From: Luteococcus sp048595755
Lineage (GTDB): Bacteria; Actinomycetota; Actinomycetes; Propionibacteriales; Propionibacteriaceae
DNA length: 64,000 nucleotides
Assembly: GCF_048595755.1 (NCBI RefSeq)
Contig: NZ_CP184360.1
Coordinates: 1,674,001 to 1,738,000, forward strand
Direction: 5' to 3'
Part shown: positions 1 through 7,884 of the stretch, piece after piece
Numbering within the stretch: position 1 is the first letter of the stretch
Layout of the letters: every line of letters starts with the position of its first letter
Position numbers and translations under genes: made by a program
The notes under the pieces: model-generated
Seen by the model: the letters and a program-made list of their open reading frames with translations, nothing else
Database searches by the model: none
What the model was told of the DNA's origin: nothing

Positions 1-341
1 TTGGTCACCTTGCGGTTGCGGTAGCGGGTGGCGATGAGGTTGTGGGTGGTGGTGTTGACCACGCCGGTGGCGGGGAGTTTGTTGTTGGCCTGGAAGCGCT
101 TGACTGCGGCTTCGGTGGCGGGGCCGAAGATGCCGATGATCTGGCTGCGGTCGAGGTAGCCGAGTCCGTTGAGGCGGCCTTGGATCTGCTGGACGGTCTG
201 GTTGCGGTCATTGCGCTTGGCCACCACCTGGTCGGCAGCCGGCATCGGTGCCGCCTGTGACACAGAGGTGAATGACGGGCCGGCCACCAGACTTGCGGCA
301 GCCGCCGCGACGACGAGTGTGCGCCTGAACTTGATGGTCAT
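1..341 (-). CDS. Secreted peptidoglycan-binding domain protein (C-terminus outside window)
   Basis: The first 113 codons are visible; the gene runs off the window start. The ATG at 341 follows a GGAGGG ribosome binding site. Residues 1-31 look like a Sec signal peptide: a basic MTIKFRR start, an Ala/Val-rich core and an SQAA cleavage region. Residues about 48-104 match the PG_binding_1 repeat, with 'QGRLNGLGYL', 'GIFGPATEAAVKRFQ' and 'LPATGVV' as the typical signature. It is presumably exported and binds cell-wall peptidoglycan. The catalytic part, if any (such domains often precede amidase or peptidase domains), is not visible, so the enzyme activity is unknown. Confidence 0.8.
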   Translation of the reverse strand, partial: MTIKFRRTLVVAAAAASLVAGPSFTSVSQAAPMPAADQVVAKRNDRNQTVQQIQGRLNGLGYLDRSQIIGIFGPATEAAVKRFQANNKLPATGVVNTTTHNLIATRYRNRKVT

Positions 342-510
342 GGTTACTGCCCTCCGAGATGAGTTCCTACCCTCAATACGCACCCGAGGTCTTGCGGGTT
401 GCAGCGGATCCATGAGAGTTGCATGAACCTTGCGTGAGAGATTTCACGCATTGAAACACCGTGCTGGGTCAACTGTTCATCTCGGTTTTTCCTTGCCTGT
501 TGAAAGAAGA

Positions 511-542
511 GCTGGCCGCAACCCCGGGGGGATGCGGCCAGC
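511..542 (-). terminator. Hairpin terminator of typA
   Basis: A perfect 10-bp stem (511-520 with 533-542, GCTGGCCGCA/TGCGGCCAGC) with a 12-nt loop lies 20 bp beyond the typA stop. On the minus strand it is followed by TCTTCTTTC. The rest of 342-563 shows no gene. Confidence 0.7.
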
Positions 543-563
543 GTTCAGCAGGTCTTCAGCAGA

Positions 564-2444
564 TCAGCCCTTGGCGGCCAGATTTGCCGCCTTGGTGCGG
601 TTGCGCTGCTTGGCGCGCTCATTCTGGCTGAGGAAGATCTTGCGGATGCGGACGTCCTTGGGGGTCACCTCGAGGCACTCGTCCTCGGCGCAGTACTCCA
701 GGGACTGCTCCAGGCTCATCCGGCGCGGCGGGATGAGGCGCTCCAGCTCGTCGCCGGTGGCCGAACGCACATTGGTGAGGTGCTTCTCCTTGGTGGGGTT
801 GACGTCCATCTCGTCGGGGCGCGAGTTCTCGCCCACCACCATGCCCTCGTAGACCTTCTCACCGGGAGCCACGAACAGGGTGCCGCGCTCCTGCAGGTTG
901 AACAGGGCATAGGAGGTGACGGTGCCCTGACGGTCTGCCACCAGCGATCCGGTGGGACGGTTGCGCATTTCACCGGCCCACGGGAAGCGCCCCTCGAAGA
1001 CGTGGTTCATGATGCCGGTACCGCGGGTCTCGGTGAGGAATTCCGTGCGGAAGCCGATCAGGCCGCGGGAGGGCAGCACGAACTCCAGGCGCACCCAGCC
1101 GGTGCCGTGGTTGACCATCTGTTCCAGGCGAGCCTTGCGCACACCCATCATCTGGCTGACCGAGCCGACGAACTCCTCGGGGCAGTCGACGGTCAGGCGC
1201 TCGAAGGGCTCGTGCAGCTTGCCGTCGACCATGGTGGTGACCACCTCGGGCTTGCCCACGGTCAGCTCGAAGCCCTCGCGTCGCATCATCTCCACCAGCA
1301 CGGCCAGCTGCAGCTCGCCGCGGCCCTGCACCTCCCAGGTGTCGGGGCGGTCGGTGTCCTTGACGGTGATCGAGACATTGCCGATGAGCTCCTGGTCGAG
1401 GCGCGCCTTCACCACGCGGGCAGTGAGCAACTTGCCCACCTGGCCTGCCAGCGGGGAGGTGTTGATGCCCAGCGTCATCGAGATGCTCGGCTCGTCGACG
1501 TGGATCAGCGGCAGGGGCTGCGGATCGGACGGGTCCGCGATGGTCTCGCCGATGGTGATGTCCGGAATGCCGGCGATGGCGATGATGTCGCCGGGGCCGG
1601 CCTCGTCGACGGGCTTGCGTTCCAGGGCGTCGGTCATCAGCAGCTCGGAGAGCTTGATGTTCTGGACGCTGCCGTCGCGGCGGATCCAGGCCACCTGCTG
1701 GCCACGCTTGATGGTGCCCTCCTTGATGCGGCACAGCGCCAGGCGGCCCAGGTAGGGGGAGGAGTCCAGGTTGGTGACCAGTGCCTGCAGCGGCGCGCCC
1801 TCGGTGTAGGTGGGGGCGGGGATGGTGTTGAAGATGGTCTCGAACAGCGGCTGCAGCGTCTCGGAATCGGGCATCTCGCCGTCCGCCGGCTGGGTCAGCG
1901 AGGCGCGGCCGGCCTTGGCGGAGGCGAAGATGACCGGGAAGTCCAGCTGATCGGCATTCTCGTCGTCGACCAGGTCCATGAACAGCTCGTAGGTCTCGTC
2001 GATGACGGCGCTGATGCGGGCATCCGAGCGGTCCACCTTGTTGATGACCACGATCAGCGGCAGCTTCTTGGCCAGCGCCTTGCGCAGCACGAAGCGGGTC
2101 TGCGGCAGCGGGCCCTCGGAGGAGTCCACCAGCAGGATCACGCCGTCGACCATCTCCAGGCCGCGCTCCACCTCACCGCCGAAATCGGCGTGACCGGGGG
2201 TGTCGATGATGTTGACCAGCAGGTCGGTGCCGTCGTCCAGGCGATGCTGCACGGCGGTGTTCTTGGCGAGGATGGTGATGCCCTTCTCGCGCTCCAGGTC
2301 CATGGAGTCCATGACCCGGTTGTTGACGTCCGAGCCTTCCCGGAAGGCGCCCGACTGCCAGAGCATGGCATCGACGAGGGTCGTCTTGCCATGGTCGACG
2401 TGGGCCACGATTGCGACATTGCGCAGGTCATTGCGGATGGGCAT
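564..2444 (-). CDS. typA: Translational GTPase TypA/BipA
   Basis: A 626-aa protein of full family length. TypA/BipA is a ribosome-associated translational GTPase of the EF-G/LepA class, involved in 50S assembly and growth under stress or low temperature. The N-terminus carries the G1 loop AHVDHGKTT (residues about 14-22), the switch II DTPGHADF and the NKVD base-recognition motif. EF-G-like domains follow, then the TypA-specific C-terminal part ('RGLIGFRTEFLT', 'GTGIMNHVF'). The ATG at 2444 begins right before the G domain. It appears to be a single-gene unit, with a hairpin downstream at 511-542. Identification is firm. Confidence 0.97.
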   Translation of the reverse strand: MPIRNDLRNVAIVAHVDHGKTTLVDAMLWQSGAFREGSDVNNRVMDSMDLEREKGITILAKNTAVQHRLDDGTDLLVNIIDTPGHADFGGEVERGLEMVDGVILLVDSSEGPLPQTRFVLRKALAKKLPLIVVINKVDRSDARISAVIDETYELFMDLVDDENADQLDFPVIFASAKAGRASLTQPADGEMPDSETLQPLFETIFNTIPAPTYTEGAPLQALVTNLDSSPYLGRLALCRIKEGTIKRGQQVAWIRRDGSVQNIKLSELLMTDALERKPVDEAGPGDIIAIAGIPDITIGETIADPSDPQPLPLIHVDEPSISMTLGINTSPLAGQVGKLLTARVVKARLDQELIGNVSITVKDTDRPDTWEVQGRGELQLAVLVEMMRREGFELTVGKPEVVTTMVDGKLHEPFERLTVDCPEEFVGSVSQMMGVRKARLEQMVNHGTGWVRLEFVLPSRGLIGFRTEFLTETRGTGIMNHVFEGRFPWAGEMRNRPTGSLVADRQGTVTSYALFNLQERGTLFVAPGEKVYEGMVVGENSRPDEMDVNPTKEKHLTNVRSATGDELERLIPPRRMSLEQSLEYCAEDECLEVTPKDVRIRKIFLSQNERAKQRNRTKAANLAAKG

Positions 2445-2500
2445 GCAGGGTGCTCCGAACTTCGAATTGAATTACTGGAAAAGGGTACGCCCATGGAAAG

Positions 2501-2529
2501 GCCCCCGATGACGCGTGTTCATCGGGGGC
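2501..2529 (-). terminator. Hairpin terminator of the amino-acid permease
   Basis: An 11-bp perfect stem GCCCCCGATGA/TCATCGGGGGC (2501-2511 with 2519-2529) lies about 40 bp past the permease stop. The T tract on the minus strand is short (CCTTTCC). It separates the permease from typA. Confidence 0.7.
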
Positions 2530-2569
2530 TCTCAGGAAAACCAGTGCCGTCAGCGGCCGGGAGGGTGGA

Positions 2570-4084
2570 TCATTCGTGCTCGGGGCGACGATCCGCGGCC
2601 ACCGCTGCCTCGATGGAGGGCGACAGCTGCTTGCCGGTGGCAAGGCGCGAATGGCGGTAGCCGTAGCCGAAGTAGACCGCGATGCCCAGCAGCAGCCAGA
2701 GCACGAAGCGCAGCCAGGTCTCGACGGCCAGGTTCAGGGTCAGCCCGACGCAGATCACCGCCGACAGGATCGGCAGGAAGGGGGAGAAGGGCACCTTGAA
2801 GGGGCGCTCCAGGTCTGGGTGGGTGCGACGCATCACCGGAATGCCGATGGAGACCAGGATGAAGGCGCTCAGCGTTCCGATGTTCACCATCTCCTCGAGC
2901 GTCCCGATCGGGGTGAAGCCGGCCAGCAGGGCGATCACCGCGGTGATGATGGCGGTGATCTTCGTGGGCGTGCGGTACTTGGGGTGCACCGTGGCCAGGC
3001 GCATCGGCAGCAGGTTGTCGCGGCACATCGCGAAGATGAGTCGGGAACACCCGATGATCATGGTGAGCACCACCGTGAACAGGCCGACCACCGCGCCGGC
3101 CGCGATCAGCGTCGACATCCATGCCTTGCCGTGGAAGGCGAAGGCCTGGGCGAGTGAGGCCGAGGGTTCGAGCTTGTCGTAGCTCACCATTCCGGTGACC
3201 ACCACGCTGACCGCGCAGTAGAGGACGGTGGCGATCAGCAGGGAGCCGAGGATGCCGCGCGGGAGATCACGCTGGGGGTTCTTGGTCTCCTCGGCGGCGG
3301 TGGCCACCACGTCGAAGCCCAGGTAGGCGAAGAAGACCAGCGCCGCACCGGCCAGGATGCCACCCAGGCCGAAAGCCGTGGGCTGCAGTCCGAAGGCGGC
3401 CTGCACCAGCGGCTGCTTCCAGATGCTGTCGATCCCCTCCGAGGGCACCGGGGCAGGGACGAAGGGGGTGTAGTTCGAGGGGTTGATGTAGCCGATGCCA
3501 GCCACCACGACGAACAGCACGATGGCGATCTTGACGCCCACCATGATCGTCTCGACGCGCATCGACTCCTTGATGCCCATGCTGACCAGCAGGCCCAGGA
3601 AGAGCGCCAGCAGCACCGCGGGCACGTCGACGGTGCCGCCGTAACTGAAATTGGCCGGCAGCTGGATTCCCATGTGCCCCAGCAGGACCCCGACGTAGGC
3701 GCTCCAGCCCTGCGCCACGACGGCGGCGGCCAGCAGCAGCTCCAGGATCAGGTCCCAGCCGATGATCCACGCGATGATCTCGCCCATGGAGGCATAGCTG
3801 AAGGTGTAGGCGGAGCCGGAGACCGGGACCGCGGAGGAGAACTCGGCGTAGCACAGTGCCGCCAGCCCACAGCAGATGGCAGCCAGGATGAAGGAGACCA
3901 CCACGGCGGGTCCCGCCACCTGGTTGGCCGCGCGGCCGGTGAGGGTGAAGATGCCGGCGCCGACGATGATGCCGACGCCGAAGACCGTCAGGTCGAAGGC
4001 GCTGAGGGTCTTGTTGAGCTTGTACTCGGGCTCGTCCGTGTCGCGCAGCGACTGCTCGATGGACTTGGTCCTGAAGAGGTTCAT
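2570..4084 (-). CDS. APC-family amino-acid permease
   Basis: A 504-aa integral membrane protein of the amino acid-polyamine-organocation superfamily, closest to the cationic amino-acid transporter/YfnA-type group by its start (MNLFRTKSIEQSLRD) and by 'GVGIIVGAGIF' in TM1. About 12 hydrophobic segments are visible, with 'GFDVVATAAEET' in the middle helices. It probably imports amino acids by proton symport; the substrate cannot be read from sequence. The ATG at 4084 was chosen because it gives the canonical N-terminus; longer open frames upstream have no family similarity. It is monocistronic, with a terminator at 2501-2529. Confidence 0.9.
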   Translation of the reverse strand: MNLFRTKSIEQSLRDTDEPEYKLNKTLSAFDLTVFGVGIIVGAGIFTLTGRAANQVAGPAVVVSFILAAICCGLAALCYAEFSSAVPVSGSAYTFSYASMGEIIAWIIGWDLILELLLAAAVVAQGWSAYVGVLLGHMGIQLPANFSYGGTVDVPAVLLALFLGLLVSMGIKESMRVETIMVGVKIAIVLFVVVAGIGYINPSNYTPFVPAPVPSEGIDSIWKQPLVQAAFGLQPTAFGLGGILAGAALVFFAYLGFDVVATAAEETKNPQRDLPRGILGSLLIATVLYCAVSVVVTGMVSYDKLEPSASLAQAFAFHGKAWMSTLIAAGAVVGLFTVVLTMIIGCSRLIFAMCRDNLLPMRLATVHPKYRTPTKITAIITAVIALLAGFTPIGTLEEMVNIGTLSAFILVSIGIPVMRRTHPDLERPFKVPFSPFLPILSAVICVGLTLNLAVETWLRFVLWLLLGIAVYFGYGYRHSRLATGKQLSPSIEAAVAADRRPEHE

Positions 4085-4246
4085 GTGTTCCGCCGTTCCT
4101 GGTGGTGACCGGGCACATTGTCGTGCTTGTGGCAGAAGCGGTGGAAGGCTTCCGGATCGTGGACCGGTACCCGCAGGGCGCAGGCGGGGGGCGATGGCGC
4201 AGCGAATGGTCTCCCGCTGCTGGATCCTCGCCCTAGAGTGGGGGGC

Positions 4247-4687
4247 ATGGCACCTGAGACCCACCCGAACCTGATGGCCTCCGGCCCCGAGACCCACCTG
4301 CCCGAGGATCCCGCCCTGGACCAGCTCTCCACGCGCGGCATGGAGGAGTTCATGGACATCGTCCGGGAGAACCCCACCTCGAGCCTGTGCTGGGCGCTGC
4401 TGGCCGAGGCCTCGCTGATCCCCCGCACCGCCGAAGGGGACATCGCGGCCTATGCCTATGCGCGCACCGGTTACCACCGAGGGTTGGATGCACTGCGTCG
4501 TAGCGGCTGGAGGGGCTCCGGCCCGGTGCCGTGGAGCCACGTGCCCAACCAGGGCTTCCTGCGCTGCCTGTGGGCCCTGGGGACTGCGGCCGAGCGGATC
4601 GGCGAGGACGACGAGGCCCAGCGCTGTGCGCAGTTCCTGCGCGACTGTTCCGAGGAGGCCCACCAGGTGCTCACCGGAGAGGCCTGA
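4247..4687 (+). CDS. DUF3151 family protein
   Basis: A 146-aa protein matching the actinobacterial DUF3151 family in length and content: 'NPTSSLCWALLAE', 'AYAYARTGYHRGLDALRRSGW' and 'VPNQGFLRCLWALG'. These look like TPR-like helices. The function is unknown. The ATG at 4247 was preferred over upstream in-frame starts because the family begins here. It is divergent from the permease and convergent with the alkaline phosphatase, with a shared hairpin at 4742-4773. Confidence 0.85.
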   Translation: MAPETHPNLMASGPETHLPEDPALDQLSTRGMEEFMDIVRENPTSSLCWALLAEASLIPRTAEGDIAAYAYARTGYHRGLDALRRSGWRGSGPVPWSHVPNQGFLRCLWALGTAAERIGEDDEAQRCAQFLRDCSEEAHQVLTGEA

Positions 4688-4741
4688 GCGACACCAGCAC
4701 CGCCGCGTCCCAACGCGGCGGCGCTCTCCCCAGGACATGGA

Positions 4742-4773
4742 CGAGGGTCCGTCACGCAGGTGACGGACCCTCG
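4742..4773. terminator. Bidirectional hairpin terminator
   Basis: A 14-bp perfect stem with a 4-nt loop (CGAGGGTCCGTCAC / GTGACGGACCCTCG) lies between the convergent DUF3151 gene and the alkaline phosphatase gene. Confidence 0.8.
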
Positions 4774-4795
4774 CTCGTGTGGTGGGTGGTTCAGG

Positions 4796-6187
4796 TCACT
4801 TCTTCTTGCCGGCGGCCTTGGTGCGGTTGCCCCAGAGGTCGTCCAGCAGCAGGGTGGCCAGATCGGTGTTGTCCAGGTACTTGCCGCGCACCGGGTCACC
4901 CGCGACGGCACGGGCGGCCAGCTGCTTCGAGCCACGGCCCTTGGCGTAGACGGGCACCAGCTGGTTGGTGTGGTCACCGGAGTACCAGCTCTGGCGGGGC
5001 ATGGTGCCCTTCTTGCCGCGCAGCAGCATCCAGTTGGGATCGGCGTTGACGCCCTCCATGTAACCGGTCTCGTGGTCGGCGGTGACGATCAGCAGGGTTT
5101 CGTCCCAGCTGGAGTTCTTCTTGACCCACTTGTCGACGGCGACGATCGCCTTGTTGAAGTCGATGGTCTCCTCGATGTTGCGGGCGCCGTTGTTGGCGTG
5201 GCCGGCCCAGTCGATGGCACCGCCCTCGACCATCAGGGTGAAGCCGTCAGGGTCGTTGTCCAGGACGTTCAGGGCGCCCTTGGTCATGGTGGCCAGATCC
5301 GGGACGTTCTTGTTGAGCGGGGTGTCGTAGGGCTCGGTGGCCTCGCCATCGCGAGCCTGCTGCAGGGTGGTGGCGGCCTGCGCGATGCCGAAGACGCGCT
5401 TGGGGGTCTTGCCCTTGGTCAGCTTCTCGAAGTCGGCCTTCTCCTCGACCAGGCTCCAGCCCTTCTTGCCCTGCTGCAGGGCCTCGAAGTCGTCCTGGCC
5501 GATGTACTTGTAGTTCGGCTTGTCGAGCTTCTTGCCGTTGTCGTCATAGGCGGGGTGGCCGGCGCCCATCATGACGGTCATCTTGGAGGCGACTTCCTGC
5601 TTGGCGATGCCCAGGTAGTCATTGCGGCTCTTGTTGTGCACTACGTAGGAGGCGGGGGTGGCATGGCTGAACTGGACGCTGGAGATCGAGCCGGCGGCCT
5701 TGCCCATGCTGATCGCGCGCTCGGAGATGTTCTCGACGGGGTTGCCGTCGGGGTCGACGCCTAGGCCGGCGTTGTAGGTCTTCACGCCGGTGGCCATGGC
5801 GGTGGCGGCAGCGGCGGAGTCGGTCGGGTTGGCCTTGACGTAGTCGAAGTCCTTCCAGGCGCGCAGCGGGTCGTAGGAGCCCTTGACCGAGTAGGTGGCC
5901 ATGTCCACCTGGACCGGGAACTTCTCGTGGAGGTACTGCGGCTTGCCGGTGACCTCGCGGACCTTGCCGGGGGTGCCGACGGTCTGCTTGTAGGCGCGGC
6001 CCTTCTCGTAGAGGCTGGCGGCGGCGATCTGGTTGTAGCCCATGCCGTCGCCGATCATGACGATGACGTTCTTGGGGGCCTTGGGGGCCTTCTTGCGGGG
6101 GGCGGCGTCAGCGGTGGCGCCGGCGCAGGCCAGCGACCCGACCAGCACAAGGCTGGCCAGCGAGGCGGTGATGCGACGAGTGGACAT
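4796..6187 (-). CDS. Secreted alkaline phosphatase
   Basis: A 463-aa alkaline phosphatase of the PhoA superfamily, hydrolysing phosphomonoesters outside the membrane with two Zn and one Mg. A signal peptide covers about residues 1-29 (MSTRRITASLASLVLVGSLACAG..ADAA); the Cys at 21 in 'SLACAG' could instead make it a lipoprotein. The family motifs are present: 'NVIVMIGDGMGYNQ' (first metal ligand), 'DSAAAATAMATGVKT' containing the phosphorylated Ser, 'EGGAIDWAGHANN' and 'TADHETG'. The ATG at 6187 has AAGGAG about 5 nt upstream. A TCAGGTT direct repeat with an 11-bp period about 70 bp upstream may be a phosphate-response operator. Confidence 0.93.
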   Translation of the reverse strand: MSTRRITASLASLVLVGSLACAGATADAAPRKKAPKAPKNVIVMIGDGMGYNQIAAASLYEKGRAYKQTVGTPGKVREVTGKPQYLHEKFPVQVDMATYSVKGSYDPLRAWKDFDYVKANPTDSAAAATAMATGVKTYNAGLGVDPDGNPVENISERAISMGKAAGSISSVQFSHATPASYVVHNKSRNDYLGIAKQEVASKMTVMMGAGHPAYDDNGKKLDKPNYKYIGQDDFEALQQGKKGWSLVEEKADFEKLTKGKTPKRVFGIAQAATTLQQARDGEATEPYDTPLNKNVPDLATMTKGALNVLDNDPDGFTLMVEGGAIDWAGHANNGARNIEETIDFNKAIVAVDKWVKKNSSWDETLLIVTADHETGYMEGVNADPNWMLLRGKKGTMPRQSWYSGDHTNQLVPVYAKGRGSKQLAARAVAGDPVRGKYLDNTDLATLLLDDLWGNRTKAAGKKK

Positions 6188-6255
6188 GACCTTCTCCTTG
6201 GTGGGGAATCTGCTACGGGGCGTAGTGGTTCCATCGAATCCCGCCGAGGTGAGGC

Positions 6256-6273
6256 TCAGGTTTCCTTCAGGTT
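6256..6273 (-). promoter_or_regulatory. Possible Pho-type direct repeat upstream of alkaline phosphatase
   Basis: TCAGGTT occurs twice (6256-6262 and 6267-6273) with an 11-bp period, about 70-86 bp upstream of the phosphatase start. Direct repeats with this period are typical of PhoB/PhoP-class response-regulator sites. The exact consensus of this organism is unknown, so the assignment is inference. Confidence 0.35.
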
Positions 6274-6383
6274 AAGTCCCGGTGAGCTTTCCCGGGTGGA
6301 CGGCCGCGCAGCTGGGCCCTGCCGGCGAGTGGGCCCTGCTGGCAAGGAGGGCATGGCGGCGAGATGGAAGCGGTTGGTCAGGG

Positions 6384-6446
6384 CAGGTGGGGTAGACAGG
6401 TGGGGTAGAATCGTGTGGCAAGAGCCCGCTTGCGCTGCAACGGGCT
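6384..6446 (+). promoter_or_regulatory. purA promoter/leader region
   Basis: A 13-bp sequence (CAGGTGGGGTAGA) is tandemly duplicated at 6384-6396 and 6397-6409, the second copy running into a -10-like TAGAAT (6406-6411). No good -35 is seen at 17 bp. A 6-bp stem AGCCCG/CGGGCT (6423-6428 with 6441-6446) follows in the presumed leader. The rest of the 6188-6510 gap shows no gene. Confidence 0.35.
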
Positions 6447-6510
6447 TCGACTGTTTCTGGGCCCAGCCACTGTCGGCCGGGCGCTCGGATTGGAATTCTG
6501 GAGGGCTGAA

Positions 6511-7794
6511 ATGCCTGGCATCGTGGTGATCGGAACGCAGTGGGGCGACGAGGGCAAGGGCAAGGCCGTTGACCAGCTCGGTGAACGCGTCGACTTCTGT
6601 GCTCGCTACTCGGGCGGCAACAATGCGGGGCACACCGTGGTGGTCAACGGGCAGAAGACCGTCCTGCACCTGCTGCCGTCGGGCATCCTCAACACCAACA
6701 CCACCTGCGTGCTGGGCAATGGCGTGGTGATCGACCTGGACGTGCTCTACACCGAGCTCGACGAGCTCGCCGAGCGTGGCATCGAGGTGAACCACCCCAA
6801 GATCTCTGCCACCGCGCACGTCCTCACCACCTACCACCAGACCATGGACAAGGTGACCGAGCGCTTCGCGGGCAAGCGCAAGATCGGCACCACCGGTCGC
6901 GGGATCGGCCCCGTCTACAGCGACAAGATCAACCGGATGGGAATCCGGGTCCAGGACCTGTTCGACGACGAGGTGCTGCGCGACAAGGTTGCCGCCGCAC
7001 TGGTCAGCAAGAACAGCCAGCTGGTCAAGATGTACAACCGCCGCGAGATCGAGGTGGACGAGGTGGTCGAGGGGCTGCTCAAGTACCGCGAGCGGATCCG
7101 CCCCCACGTCGTCGACTCCGGCCGCCTGCTGAACCAGGCGCTCGACGCTGAGCAGGTCGTGCTCTTCGAGGGGGCCCAGGCACACCACCTGGACGTCGAC
7201 CACGGCACCTACCCCTACGTCACCAGCTCCAACCCGACCGCGGGTGGTGCCTGCACCGGCACCGGGGTGGGGCCCACCCGGATCGACCGGATCGTCGGCA
7301 TCGCCAAGGCCTACACCACCCGGGTGGGCGAGGGCCCCTTCCCGACCGAGCTCTTCGACGCCGACGGTGACAAGCTGCGCCAGGAGGGCGGCGAGTTCGG
7401 GGCCACCACCGGGCGTCCCCGTCGATGCGGCTGGTTCGACGCGCTGGTGGTGGAGCAGGCAGCCACCTTCAACGGTTGCACCGACGTCTTCCTCACCAAG
7501 CTCGACATCCTCTCGGGCTGGGACAAGATCCCGGTGTGCGTGGCCTACGAGGTGGACGGGGAGCGGCTCGACTACTTCCCGGTGGACTCGATCCAGCTGG
7601 CCAAGGCCACCCCGGTCTACGAATTCCTGGACGGCTGGCACGAGGACATCTCGGCTGCCCGCAGCTTCGACGAGCTGCCGGCCAACTGCCAGGCCTATGT
7701 GCACCGGCTGGAGGAGCTGATCGGCTGCCGCATCTCCGGCATCGGCGTCGGCCCCGGCCGTGAGCAGACCATCACCATCAACGACCTGCTCTGA
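6511..7794 (+). CDS. purA: Adenylosuccinate synthase
   Basis: A 427-aa enzyme catalysing IMP + Asp + GTP to adenylosuccinate, the first committed step to AMP. The N-terminal P-loop-like 'GTQWGDEGKGK' (residues 8-18) contains the catalytic Asp. 'NNAGHTVV', 'TTGRGIGPVYSDK' and the C-terminal 'GVGPGREQTI' are all family signatures. The length matches the family. The ATG at 6511 is preceded by GGAGGG at 6500-6505; the longer open frame upstream reads through the leader and is rejected. A hairpin at 7815-7847 follows. Confidence 0.97.
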   Translation: MPGIVVIGTQWGDEGKGKAVDQLGERVDFCARYSGGNNAGHTVVVNGQKTVLHLLPSGILNTNTTCVLGNGVVIDLDVLYTELDELAERGIEVNHPKISATAHVLTTYHQTMDKVTERFAGKRKIGTTGRGIGPVYSDKINRMGIRVQDLFDDEVLRDKVAAALVSKNSQLVKMYNRREIEVDEVVEGLLKYRERIRPHVVDSGRLLNQALDAEQVVLFEGAQAHHLDVDHGTYPYVTSSNPTAGGACTGTGVGPTRIDRIVGIAKAYTTRVGEGPFPTELFDADGDKLRQEGGEFGATTGRPRRCGWFDALVVEQAATFNGCTDVFLTKLDILSGWDKIPVCVAYEVDGERLDYFPVDSIQLAKATPVYEFLDGWHEDISAARSFDELPANCQAYVHRLEELIGCRISGIGVGPGREQTITINDLL

Positions 7795-7814
7795 GCACCA
7801 CCGCACCAACTCCT

Positions 7815-7847
7815 GGCACCCGTTCGCCCCTGTGGCGGGTGGGTGCC
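7815..7847 (+). terminator. Hairpin after purA
   Basis: A two-part stem GGCACCC/GGGTGCC (7815-7821 with 7841-7847), with an inner CGCC/GGCG, lies 20 bp after the purA stop and before larC. There is no strong T tract. Confidence 0.5.
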
Positions 7848-7884
7848 TAGGGTTGGGCCCACCGTTGACGCAGGGGAGGGTGTT

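Noticed and set aside
780..2660. 626-aa open frame antisense to typA
   Set aside because: Mirror frame of a high-GC gene; composition (His/Asp/Gly/Val-rich) is that of an antisense shadow and typA is certain on the other strand.
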